From assembly GCA_016934635.1 (NCBI GenBank), contig JAFGSK010000067.1, positions 1 through 38,721 on the forward strand: 38,721 bases of DNA, written 5' to 3'. Position numbers and translations under genes: made by a program. Origin of the DNA: Caldifarciminota bacterium (GTDB lineage Bacteria > Hydrothermota > Tepidihabitantia > B3-TA06). Under the pieces are notes generated by a model. It made no database searches. It saw only the letters and a list, made by a program, of their open reading frames with translations, and was not told where the DNA came from. Shown one piece after another: positions 15,378 through 21,527 of the stretch; position 1 is the first letter of the stretch, and each line of letters starts with the position of its first letter.

Positions 15378-15767
15378 ATGGAAAAATACAAATTGTCTTA
15401 CAATGATGAAGACGATATCCTGTGCTTGAAGATATTCGGAGTAATAACCGGCGAAGATCTACGAGAAATGATGCCCATGCTTCAAAAGATTTTAGATGGG
15501 AAACCACGTCGCTATGTACTCATAGATATGTCACATTCCGTTCAAGCCGGTCCAAATGTAATGACTAAAGAAATGCGGGAAGCTTACAAAGAAATGACTG
15601 TTTTAATGGACAGCGATAAAAGTGCCATATTTGGAGCTTCTCCTGTGGTGCGTATGGCCGCAAAGATTGCCTTGGCTGTAACGAAGAGATGGGAAAACAC
15701 CCGCTTTTTCAAAACCGAGGAGGAAGCGGTGGCCTGGCTGAAAAAAGAAGATTCAGATGAAGCATAA
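15378..15767 (+). CDS. SpoIIAA-like array protein 22, type B
   Basis: 129 residues. Motifs: MEKYKLSYNDEDDILCLKIF, ILDGKPRRYVLIDMSHS, MTKEMREAYKEM with the conserved Arg, SAIFGASPVVRMAAKIAL and the near-consensus signature RFFKTEEEAVAWLKKE. It is one of the least diverged copies. The 3' end overlaps the next gene by 11 bases. Function unknown. Confidence 0.8.
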   Translation: MEKYKLSYNDEDDILCLKIFGVITGEDLREMMPMLQKILDGKPRRYVLIDMSHSVQAGPNVMTKEMREAYKEMTVLMDSDKSAIFGASPVVRMAAKIALAVTKRWENTRFFKTEEEAVAWLKKEDSDEA

Positions 15768-16118
15768 AGTATACTTCGATGAGACTCAAAACATACTTAA
15801 TATCCGTTTTGTCGGGAAGGTGGATGCTTCAGGCAACAGGGACGTAGCCCCGCAGGTCAATGTACTGCCGGAAGGGAAAAGATTGCGGATAATAGTTGAT
15901 CTTTCGGATGCCGTCGCTCCTTTTTGGGATCGCAAGACCCGTCAAGTGCTTGCCGATGGTACAGCGCGGTTGGATACAAGACTTATGGCGGCGTTTGGTG
16001 CTTCTCCCGCAATTCGAGTAATTTCAAAAATGATGGTGATTGCACTGGAGCATAAAGAAAGAACCAAGTTTTTAAAACCAGAGAGGAAGCCATCTCCTGG
16101 CTGAAAGAGGTTGTATGA
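15757..16118 (+). pseudogene. SpoIIAA-like array copy 23, type A, frameshift at the C-terminal signature
   Basis: The frame encodes 115 residues, MKHKVYFDETQNILNIRF through VAPFWDRKTRQVLADG and AAFGASPAIRVISKMM, then leaves the family at TKFLKPERKPSPG and stops at 16104. With one extra T in the run of five T near 16070 it reads KFFKTREEAISWLKEVV and ends at 16118 in an ATGA overlap with gene 24. Only the last helix is affected, the same region as in copy 11. A sequencing slip is possible. Confidence 0.75.
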
Positions 16119-16516
16119 AACACGAGATTTGGTTTGACGAAGATAACGAAGTTTTGAGATTTAAGCTGATCGGCCAGTGGACAGTAGAGAATTTCAAGGA
16201 AGCCATGACTCGTATACAAGAGCTGTTTGAGGGCAAAGAACACAGGTATCTTATCGGAGATGTTTCCCAAGCTTCTCCTCAGAAATATACAAAGGAATTT
16301 CGCCAACTCGTCGCAGAGGAGGGTGCAAATGTCCAACTGGATAAAGCTGCCATAACCGGAGCCTCGCCTGTCCTTCGAATGATGGCCAAGATGCTTATTG
16401 CTGCAGGCAGGGTTGCGCGAAAGATCCCTATGGAGACAAGATTTTTTAAAACCGATGAGGAGGCCGTGGAATGGTTGAAAGGAAAAGTTACATGGAATTT
16501 CCGGTTACACGGATGA
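16115..16516 (+). CDS. SpoIIAA-like array protein 24, type B
   Basis: 133 residues. Motifs: MKHEIWFDEDNEVLRFKL, LFEGKEHRYLIGDVSQAS, TKEFRQLVAEEG with the conserved Arg, AAITGASPVLRMMAKMLI and RFFKTDEEAVEWLKGK. The last residues (VTWNFRLHG) read through the start of a following remnant, which suggests a deletion joined this gene to a downstream copy and changed its stop. Function unknown. Confidence 0.8.
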   Translation: MKHEIWFDEDNEVLRFKLIGQWTVENFKEAMTRIQELFEGKEHRYLIGDVSQASPQKYTKEFRQLVAEEGANVQLDKAAITGASPVLRMMAKMLIAAGRVARKIPMETRFFKTDEEAVEWLKGKVTWNFRLHG

Positions 16517-16662
16517 TTGCCAAGGTAGCCGTTGCCACGACGGAAAAATCGGATAGAACACAGTTCATTGGGACCATCCCGCAGGCCATTAATTGGTTTG
16601 TTGAGAAACAAACACCGACTCGAGTAACGAGTCAAAATGATGCTTTATGGAGAGAAGCATGA
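16492..16662 (+). pseudogene. Array remnant 25 (C-terminal fragment)
   Basis: ATG 16492 opens MEFPVTRMIAKVAVATTEKS, the GASP-type helix of the family, continuing to TQFIGTIPQAINWFVEKQ, a degenerate signature. Its N-terminal two thirds are missing and it overlaps the end of gene 24 in another frame. The tail after the signature is unrelated. Confidence 0.65.
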
Positions 16663-16717
16663 AGGAAGACGTAAAGGATGTTACGGCATCCACGATTTGG
16701 TCAAGGAGTGTTAATCC

Positions 16718-16954
16718 ATGAATACGTGCCAGATAGATGATGTAAAGAAACGTCTGGAGAAGATGGAAGAAGTACTTGCAGATGCTGCAGGAGGTTTTCT
16801 CTTGGCAAGGGTTCCGGTCAAGACTCAAGATATCGATTTACTGACCTCAATTGAAGTTGGAATAAACATGATCCTTGCGGATCTGGAGCAGGTTACCTCA
16901 GAAAGGCTTGATTTGACTGAACAACTTGAACAATTAAGGGGTGAAAGGAAATGA
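16718..16954 (+). CDS. Stand-alone HAMP-like coiled-coil module, copy 2
   Basis: 78 residues, paralog of the protein at 14595. It begins with VKKRLEKMEEVLADAAGGFL, then LARVPVKTQDIDLLTSIEVG, then INMILADLEQVTSERLDLTE and a terminal coiled coil. The DEL of copy 1 is replaced by IDL. AAGGAG precedes ATG 16718 by nine bases. The gene overlaps array gene 26 by ATGA. Recurrence of the same pairing argues for a functional link between the HAMP-like and SpoIIAA-like proteins. No membrane anchor is seen. Confidence 0.6.
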   Translation: MNTCQIDDVKKRLEKMEEVLADAAGGFLLARVPVKTQDIDLLTSIEVGINMILADLEQVTSERLDLTEQLEQLRGERK

Positions 16955-17319
16955 AACACCAGGTTTTACTGGAATCCTCACAGGGAATTTTGCACTTAAA
17001 ACTCGCTGACGTGTTGTCCGATAATGATTACGATGAGTTAGCCGATCAGGTGAATCGTATCCTGGCTAAAAACTGCTGCAAGATACTTATCGATGCGCAA
17101 GAATTTTCGGCAGATAATTCGAGTGACGCATCAAGATTCAGTCAAAAGGTCCAGCTTAACGACTGTCGGGCAGCGGTAGTAAACGGGTTGCATAAATTAA
17201 AGAGTTACAGAAAGAAGATACTCGAGATGTTTGCAGGAGACTACGAGGTGGCTTTCTTTGAAAGCGCTGAAGATGCGTTAAGGTGGCTTGAGGATTTGGA
17301 TGATTCTGATTGCGATTGA
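16951..17319 (+). CDS. Divergent SpoIIAA-like array protein 26
   Basis: 122 residues. The ends are typical (MKHQVLLESSQGILHLKL and FFESAEDALRWLED), as is the core strand CKILIDAQEF. The middle is not: the conserved TRK motif becomes SSDASRFSQKV, and the GASP helix becomes VVNGLHKLKSYRKKIL. The C-terminus is very acidic (DLDDSDCD). It is the only array member placed directly after a HAMP-like gene in a coupled pair, so it could be a specialised partner. Function unknown. Confidence 0.75.
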   Translation: MKHQVLLESSQGILHLKLADVLSDNDYDELADQVNRILAKNCCKILIDAQEFSADNSSDASRFSQKVQLNDCRAAVVNGLHKLKSYRKKILEMFAGDYEVAFFESAEDALRWLEDLDDSDCD

Positions 17320-17333
17320 TAGAGTTAACGCAG

Positions 17334-17361
17334 TTGACATGATTTCACGATAAGGTTTATA
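17334..17361 (+). promoter_or_regulatory. Predicted promoter before array copies 27-30
   Basis: TTGACA (17334-17339), 16 bases, TTTATA (17356-17361); TATAGT at 17358 with an 18-base gap is an alternative. Confidence 0.45.
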
Positions 17362-17384
17362 GTCTACTTAGTACAGGAGAAGGC

Positions 17385-17532
17385 ATGGATAGAAAGTTCC
17401 ATAAAGGGCGTTTAATCGAGGTGTTGAAATGGGAAAAAATTCATTCAGGATAGCGATTTTTTCAAAGGTCTTAAGATGAACCTTGCCAAGGTTATTGGAT
17501 TGACAGGAAGTATTATGGGTGAGAAATTATGA
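17385..17532 (+). pseudogene. Possible array remnant 27
   Basis: AGGAGA precedes ATG 17385, which opens 22 codons (MDRKFHKGRLIEVLKWEKIH...) with only vague family likeness. A second short frame from 17476 reads MNLAKVIGLTGSIMGEKL, resembling the GASP helix end of array proteins. Together they suggest a heavily deleted copy, but the evidence is thin. Confidence 0.3.
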
Positions 17533-17541
17533 GGAGTTCGG

Positions 17542-17922
17542 ATGAAGAAGTATCATATCACGTATGAGATAAATTCCAAGATACTCTACATTTACCTTTT
17601 CGAGGTTCTTAAGGAGGAGGATATGGAGCCGGTAAGCAGCACTCTGGAGTGGGCGATAGGTGAGGGAAAGCCGACAAGCTCAATAGTAGATGTTACAAAG
17701 ATGAGAGGCTTTCCGGTGATGTCCCGTAAGGTGAGGGAGAGGCTGGGCCACATGAACAAAAAATATCCATCGATTCGACGCACCGCCTTGGTCGGGGTAT
17801 CCTCTGCGGCTCGTGTGGTGGCTAAGGCTATAATGAACCTCTTCAGGGGAGATCGCAAGGATGTAGAGTTTAGTTTCTTTAAGACAGAAGAAGAGGCCCT
17901 TGCCTGGTTGAAAGAAGGTTGA
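17542..17922 (+). CDS. SpoIIAA-like array protein 28
   Basis: 126 residues after a GAGGAG ribosome site. Motifs: MKKYHITYEINSKILYIYLF, GKPTSSIVDVTKMRGFP, SRKVRERLGHM with the conserved Arg, TALVGVSSAARVVAKAIM and the consensus signature SFFKTEEEALAWLKEG. The core strand ends Asp-Val-Thr rather than Asp-Leu-Ser. It is not clearly type A or B. Function unknown. Confidence 0.8.
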   Translation: MKKYHITYEINSKILYIYLFEVLKEEDMEPVSSTLEWAIGEGKPTSSIVDVTKMRGFPVMSRKVRERLGHMNKKYPSIRRTALVGVSSAARVVAKAIMNLFRGDRKDVEFSFFKTEEEALAWLKEG

Positions 17923-17948
17923 GTCATCAACATTGTGCAGTGCCAAAC

Positions 17949-17981
17949 ATGAAGCTAGAGCTTTCTTATAAGAAAAATTAA
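17949..17981 (+). pseudogene. Possible array remnant 29 (ten codons)
   Basis: ATG 17949 encodes MKLELSYKKN and ends one base before ATG 17983. It resembles the first strand of array proteins, or acts as a tiny coupling frame like those at 9269 and 12065, but lacks their ribosome site. Confidence 0.3.
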
Positions 17982-17982
17982 T

Positions 17983-18357
17983 ATGCAGCACCAGGTTACC
18001 TTTGATAGAGTCTTGGGGGTAATGAAGGTCAGGGTAATAGCTGGGATAACACCTCAGGAAGTGGCTGAGATACACAAGAACGTCAAAAGCTCAGAATCGG
18101 ATAACATACCGAGATTTTTCCTTTGTGACTTGACTAAGGCCAGGTTAGGAAGCCTGTACCCACAGGAGACTCGCAATGCTATCGCGGATGCGGTCAAGGG
18201 TACTGGATACGAAAAAGTAGCTATCGTGGGTGAACAGGTGATATTAAAGGTGATTATTAAAATTATTCAAAAACTCCTGGGAGAGGTTATTGAAGCCGAG
18301 CATTTTAACACCGAAGAGGAAGCGTTGAGCTGGTTCAGATACGGTGTAAAGTTCTGA
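17983..18357 (+). CDS. SpoIIAA-like array protein 30, last of the array
   Basis: 124 residues. Motifs: MQHQVTFDRVLGVMKVRV, IPRFFLCDLTKARL, YPQETRNAIADAV with the conserved Arg, VAIVGEQVILKVIIKIIQ (GASP replaced by GEQV) and HFNTEEEALSWFRYG. Several otherwise constant positions differ, so it is among the more diverged intact members. It closes the array; no hairpin terminator follows before the next promoter. Confidence 0.75.
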   Translation: MQHQVTFDRVLGVMKVRVIAGITPQEVAEIHKNVKSSESDNIPRFFLCDLTKARLGSLYPQETRNAIADAVKGTGYEKVAIVGEQVILKVIIKIIQKLLGEVIEAEHFNTEEEALSWFRYGVKF

Positions 18358-18381
18358 TCTTTATACTTCTTAGAATTCAAC

Positions 18382-18409
18382 TTGACACAGTCCAGAAATT
18401 TTCTATAGT
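18382..18409 (+). promoter_or_regulatory. Predicted promoter of the 57-codon gene
   Basis: TTGACA (18382-18387), 16 bases, TATAGT (18404-18409). Transcription would begin near 18416, about 116 bases before the small gene. Confidence 0.6.
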
Positions 18410-18425
18410 GAATATAGTGGGTTTA

Positions 18426-18503
18426 GAACCACGTGATGGTTCTTTCCTTAAAAGCGTTAGATCGTTATAGATAAATGTGGAGATAAGAACTCCACGACGC
18501 TTT
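18426..18503 (+). promoter_or_regulatory. Structured 5' leader
   Basis: Three nested or adjacent stems can be drawn: GAACCA/TGGTTC (18426-18431 with 18437-18442), AAAGCGT/ACGCTTT (18451-18457 with 18497-18503), and inside the latter GTGGAG/CTCCAC (18477-18482 with 18490-18495). The long-range 7-bp stem closing an inner hairpin is more structure than chance gives in so short a leader. It could be a cis-acting RNA; no known riboswitch class is recognised. Confidence 0.45.
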
Positions 18504-18531
18504 AAATAGAAGTAGATTTATAGGAGACACA

Positions 18532-18705
18532 ATGGAACAAAAAAAGACAAACAATTCTCGCAAGGGCATTGATTTCGATATTTCAATAGCCTGGTATAAT
18601 CCTGGCGGGTGTCCCTTGCGTGTATGGCCTACTTTTGAAAGGATAGAGGATACGGGAGAATATGGAACGGGTAAAGTTTTAGTAAAAGAGATCCCTCCTT
18701 CATAG
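18532..18705 (+). CDS. 57-residue orphan small protein
   Basis: ATG 18532 follows TAGGAGACACA (AGGAG ribosome site). The product begins MEQKKTNNSRKGIDFDISIA and contains WYNPGGCPLRVWPTFERIED, then ends VKEIPPS. It is hydrophilic, with three Trp or Tyr residues in the middle and one Cys; no signal peptide, membrane helix or known motif is seen. Promoter, structured leader and an intrinsic terminator flank it, so it is an autonomous unit rather than a fragment. It is not a SpoIIAA-like remnant. Function unknown. Confidence 0.65.
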   Translation: MEQKKTNNSRKGIDFDISIAWYNPGGCPLRVWPTFERIEDTGEYGTGKVLVKEIPPS

Positions 18706-18729
18706 TATAGCCTGACCCTTTAGCAATTC

Positions 18730-18761
18730 CCCCGGTGGTTAGATGACTGCCGGGGTTTTTT
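18730..18761 (+). terminator. Intrinsic terminator after the small gene
   Basis: A 10-bp stem CCCCGGTGGT/ACTGCCGGGG with two G-U pairs, a six-base loop and six T at 18756-18761. It isolates the small gene from the hdr unit. Confidence 0.85.
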
Positions 18762-18973
18762 GCAACTCTCATAATATATGCTACTCAATTCTCGATTAAG
18801 CGAGGATGTATTACGGTACCTGCTGCAGTAAACGAAGACGAGCTTGGTAGGACGGCCTTAAAGGTTGGCCCGATTGATAAGAAATAACTGAGGGGAAGCG
18901 ATGCTTGATAAGTCGTCATCTATAACTTACCATAAGTAGTAAATTTAGAGTTAATTAAGTTCATCGAAATCGC
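18762..18973. other. Gap between terminator and hdr promoter
   Basis: No convincing gene. One short frame reads VNEDELGRTALKVGPIDKK before a stop near 18887, which could be a coding remnant, but it lacks a start. Confidence 0.4.
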
Positions 18974-19001
18974 TTGACACAGGTTGGAAAATGACTAGAA
19001 T
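18974..19001 (+). promoter_or_regulatory. Predicted promoter of the hdr-mvh unit
   Basis: TTGACA (18974-18979), 16 bases, TAGAAT (18996-19001). An ATG at 18991 lies within this promoter and cannot be the start of the first gene. Confidence 0.6.
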
Positions 19002-19104
19002 TAGACCCAATTATGAAGACCGTGTGTCCGCAGAAAAACCCGAGGAGACAATCTATGAAAGGTGGGTGGGAGGATTACTTCGATATATTGATGAGGAGAA
19101 GAAT

Positions 19105-21078
19105 ATGAGAATAGGAGTATACGTTTGTCACTGCGGAGGTAATATATCCGAGGTGGTAGATGTAAAGAAAGTGGCTGCATTGATGGGCGAACAGGCTGAT
19201 GTCACTCTGGCGCGGGATTATGAACATATGTGCTCTGAAGCGGGTCAGAAAATCGTCCTGGACGATATCGCCGAACACAACCTAGACCGGATAGTCATTG
19301 CTGCATGTTCACCCCAGTTTCACGAAAAGACCTTCAGGGCAACGCTTGTAAAAGCTGGACTGAATCCCTATATGCTGGAGATCGCCAATATCCGCGAGCA
19401 ATGTTCCTGGCCGCATTTCGATTATCCTGATTACGCAACCCTGAAAGCCAAGGATTTGACCAACATCGCTGTTGCCAAGGTAAGGTTGGATGAACCGCTT
19501 GGATCTAAGGCTATCCCAATCGGTAAACGAGTACTAGTTATAGGAGGGGGAATAGCCGGCATCCAGGCGTCTCTCGATTTGGGTGATGCAGGCTTCCAGG
19601 TTTATCTCGTAGAAAAGGAACCCTCTATTGGAGGAAAGATGGCACAGCTGTCCAGGACCTTTCCAACAGAGGATTGCTCGGCATGTATCCTTTCCCCAAA
19701 GATGGCCGATGTCCCGGCTAATTCCAACATCACCATGTTGACCAATTCCGAAGTCGTGAGTATTAACGGCTACGTGGGTAACTTCGAGGCCACCATTCAC
19801 GAGAAGCCTCGCTACGTGGATGTCGACAAGTGCGTTACCTGCAGGGTGTGCGAGGAAAAGTGCCCGGTCAAGGTGCCTGATGAGTTTCAGGAGGGTATGA
19901 AAAACCGCAAGGCTATCTACGTGCCTTTCGACTTTGCAGTTCCCTACCGACATCTGATTGATGAGAGTGTTTGTTTGAGATTAACCAAGGGAGGCGAGGT
20001 GTGCGGCCTGTGTCAGAAGGTCTGCCCTCACGACGCGGTTGACTTTAACCAGCAACCCAGGACCCACGAGATAGTCGTTGATACCATTATCGTTGCCACA
20101 GGATACGATGTATTCGACGCAAGATTGAAGAAAGCGTATGGATTCGGAAAGTACGAAAACGTAATAAACGGTCTGCAGATGGAGCGCATTATTTCCTGCG
20201 ACGCGGAAGGCAAACCTCTAAGGGATATAGGAAAAAGGATTGCGTTCATCCAGTGCGTGGGCTCCCGTGACGAACAGGTCGGCAACGAGTACTGTTCGAG
20301 AATCTGCTGCATGTACGCGACAAAACTCTCCCAGCTCCTCAAGCGCGCCGATCCGTCCCGCGAAGTATACGTGTTTTACACAGATCTACGTTCATTTGGG
20401 AAAGGATTCGAGGAGTATTACAAGCGCGCCCAGGACACCGGCGTTAAGTTCGTGCGCGGACGACCGGCTGAGTTGACAGAAGACCGCAAGACCAAAAAAA
20501 TAACCATTAAGGTTGAGGATACCCTTTCCCGCCAGATGCTGGAATCGGAATTCGATCTTGTCGTGCTGTCCACAGGTATGGTTCCTTCCCAGGGAACTGA
20601 AAGCATCTCCAAGATACTAAGATTAAATAAAAGTCCTGACGGATTCCTGCGCGAGGCCCATCCCAAGTTCAAGCCGGTAGACACCCTGCAGGAAGGGGTG
20701 TTCGTGGCGGGAACTGTGCAGGGACCCAAGGACATCCCCGACACCGTTGCTCAGGCCTCAGCAGCTGCCTCGCGAGCCATAAGACTTATGAACCAGGGCG
20801 AATTGGAGGCAGAGCCCATCACCGCGCAGATTAACGAGGATCTATGCGGAGCGTGCGGAACCTGCGTCTCGGTTTGTCCTTACGACGCCCTTAAGCTGGT
20901 CGAGAAGGAAGAAAAGAAGGTTGCCGAATGCAACGAGGTTCTGTGCAAGGGCTGCGGTTCGTGCGCCGGCGCCTGTCCCACAGGTGCGGCCCAGCAGAAG
21001 CACTTCAAGACTACTATGATACGCGCCATGCTCGACGCAGCCTTAGGTGTTGACGCAACACCAGGCAAGGAGGCATGA
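19105..21078 (+). CDS. hdrA: Heterodisulfide reductase subunit A (flavin bifurcating subunit)
   Basis: 657 residues; the soluble FAD subunit that splits electrons between a high- and a low-potential acceptor in Hdr complexes. ATG 19105 gives the classical start MRIGVYVCHCGGNI, has GAGGAGA six bases upstream, and lies downstream of the promoter. Seen in order: N-terminal Cys domain (C8, C10, C43, C68), FAD motif GGGIAG (147-152), a four-Cys cluster (243, 246, 249, 253), a second (290, 300, 303, 307), the HdrA Cys set 384, 397, 401, 402, and two C-terminal ferredoxin motifs (581-591 and 614-624). It overlaps mvhD by ATGA. Confidence 0.95.
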   Translation: MRIGVYVCHCGGNISEVVDVKKVAALMGEQADVTLARDYEHMCSEAGQKIVLDDIAEHNLDRIVIAACSPQFHEKTFRATLVKAGLNPYMLEIANIREQCSWPHFDYPDYATLKAKDLTNIAVAKVRLDEPLGSKAIPIGKRVLVIGGGIAGIQASLDLGDAGFQVYLVEKEPSIGGKMAQLSRTFPTEDCSACILSPKMADVPANSNITMLTNSEVVSINGYVGNFEATIHEKPRYVDVDKCVTCRVCEEKCPVKVPDEFQEGMKNRKAIYVPFDFAVPYRHLIDESVCLRLTKGGEVCGLCQKVCPHDAVDFNQQPRTHEIVVDTIIVATGYDVFDARLKKAYGFGKYENVINGLQMERIISCDAEGKPLRDIGKRIAFIQCVGSRDEQVGNEYCSRICCMYATKLSQLLKRADPSREVYVFYTDLRSFGKGFEEYYKRAQDTGVKFVRGRPAELTEDRKTKKITIKVEDTLSRQMLESEFDLVVLSTGMVPSQGTESISKILRLNKSPDGFLREAHPKFKPVDTLQEGVFVAGTVQGPKDIPDTVAQASAAASRAIRLMNQGELEAEPITAQINEDLCGACGTCVSVCPYDALKLVEKEEKKVAECNEVLCKGCGSCAGACPTGAAQQKHFKTTMIRAMLDAALGVDATPGKEA

Positions 21079-21527
21079 TGAACAATGATGATAATTATGG
21101 AAACAACGTACCCCAGATAGTGGCGTTCTGCTGCAACTGGTGCTCCTATGCTGGAGCCGACGCTGCAGGAACATCCCGGCTGCAAACCAAGCCCCACTTT
21201 CGAATCATCAGGACGATGTGCTCATCCCGAGTGGAACCGGATTTGATTATGGAGGCGTTTCGCAAAGGAGCGTGGGGTGTTCTGATCCTGGGATGCCATC
21301 CCGGGGACTGCCATTACAAGAACGGAAACTACAAGACCGACCGCAGGATAAGGCTATTAAGGAAAACCCTTGCCCAGTTCGGGATCGAACCCGAAAGGCT
21401 GAGATTGGACTGGGTGTCGGCAAGCGAGGGGGCAAGATTTACACGCATCGTCGACGAGACTATCGAAGCTGTCCAGAAACTGGGTCCCTTGAACTTGGCT
21501 GTTCCTTGCGAGGTTATCCATGAGTAA
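21075..21527 (+). CDS. mvhD: Methyl-viologen-reducing hydrogenase delta subunit
   Basis: 150 residues. MvhD carries a 2Fe-2S cluster that passes electrons from the hydrogenase to HdrA. The family motif FCCNWCSYAGAD (C19, C20, C23) and later Cys49, Cys74 and Cys79 (ILGCHPGDCHY) are present. Length is typical. It overlaps hdrA (ATGA) and mvhG by eight bases, consistent with equal production of complex partners. ATG 21075 or the next ATG could be used. Confidence 0.93.
   Translation: MMNNDDNYGNNVPQIVAFCCNWCSYAGADAAGTSRLQTKPHFRIIRTMCSSRVEPDLIMEAFRKGAWGVLILGCHPGDCHYKNGNYKTDRRIRLLRKTLAQFGIEPERLRLDWVSASEGARFTRIVDETIEAVQKLGPLNLAVPCEVIHE

Noticed and set aside
5091..18357. Classical SpoIIAA anti-anti-sigma factors
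   Set aside because: The DSSG phosphorylation motif is absent from every copy, and no anti-sigma kinase, phosphatase or sigma gene is in the window.
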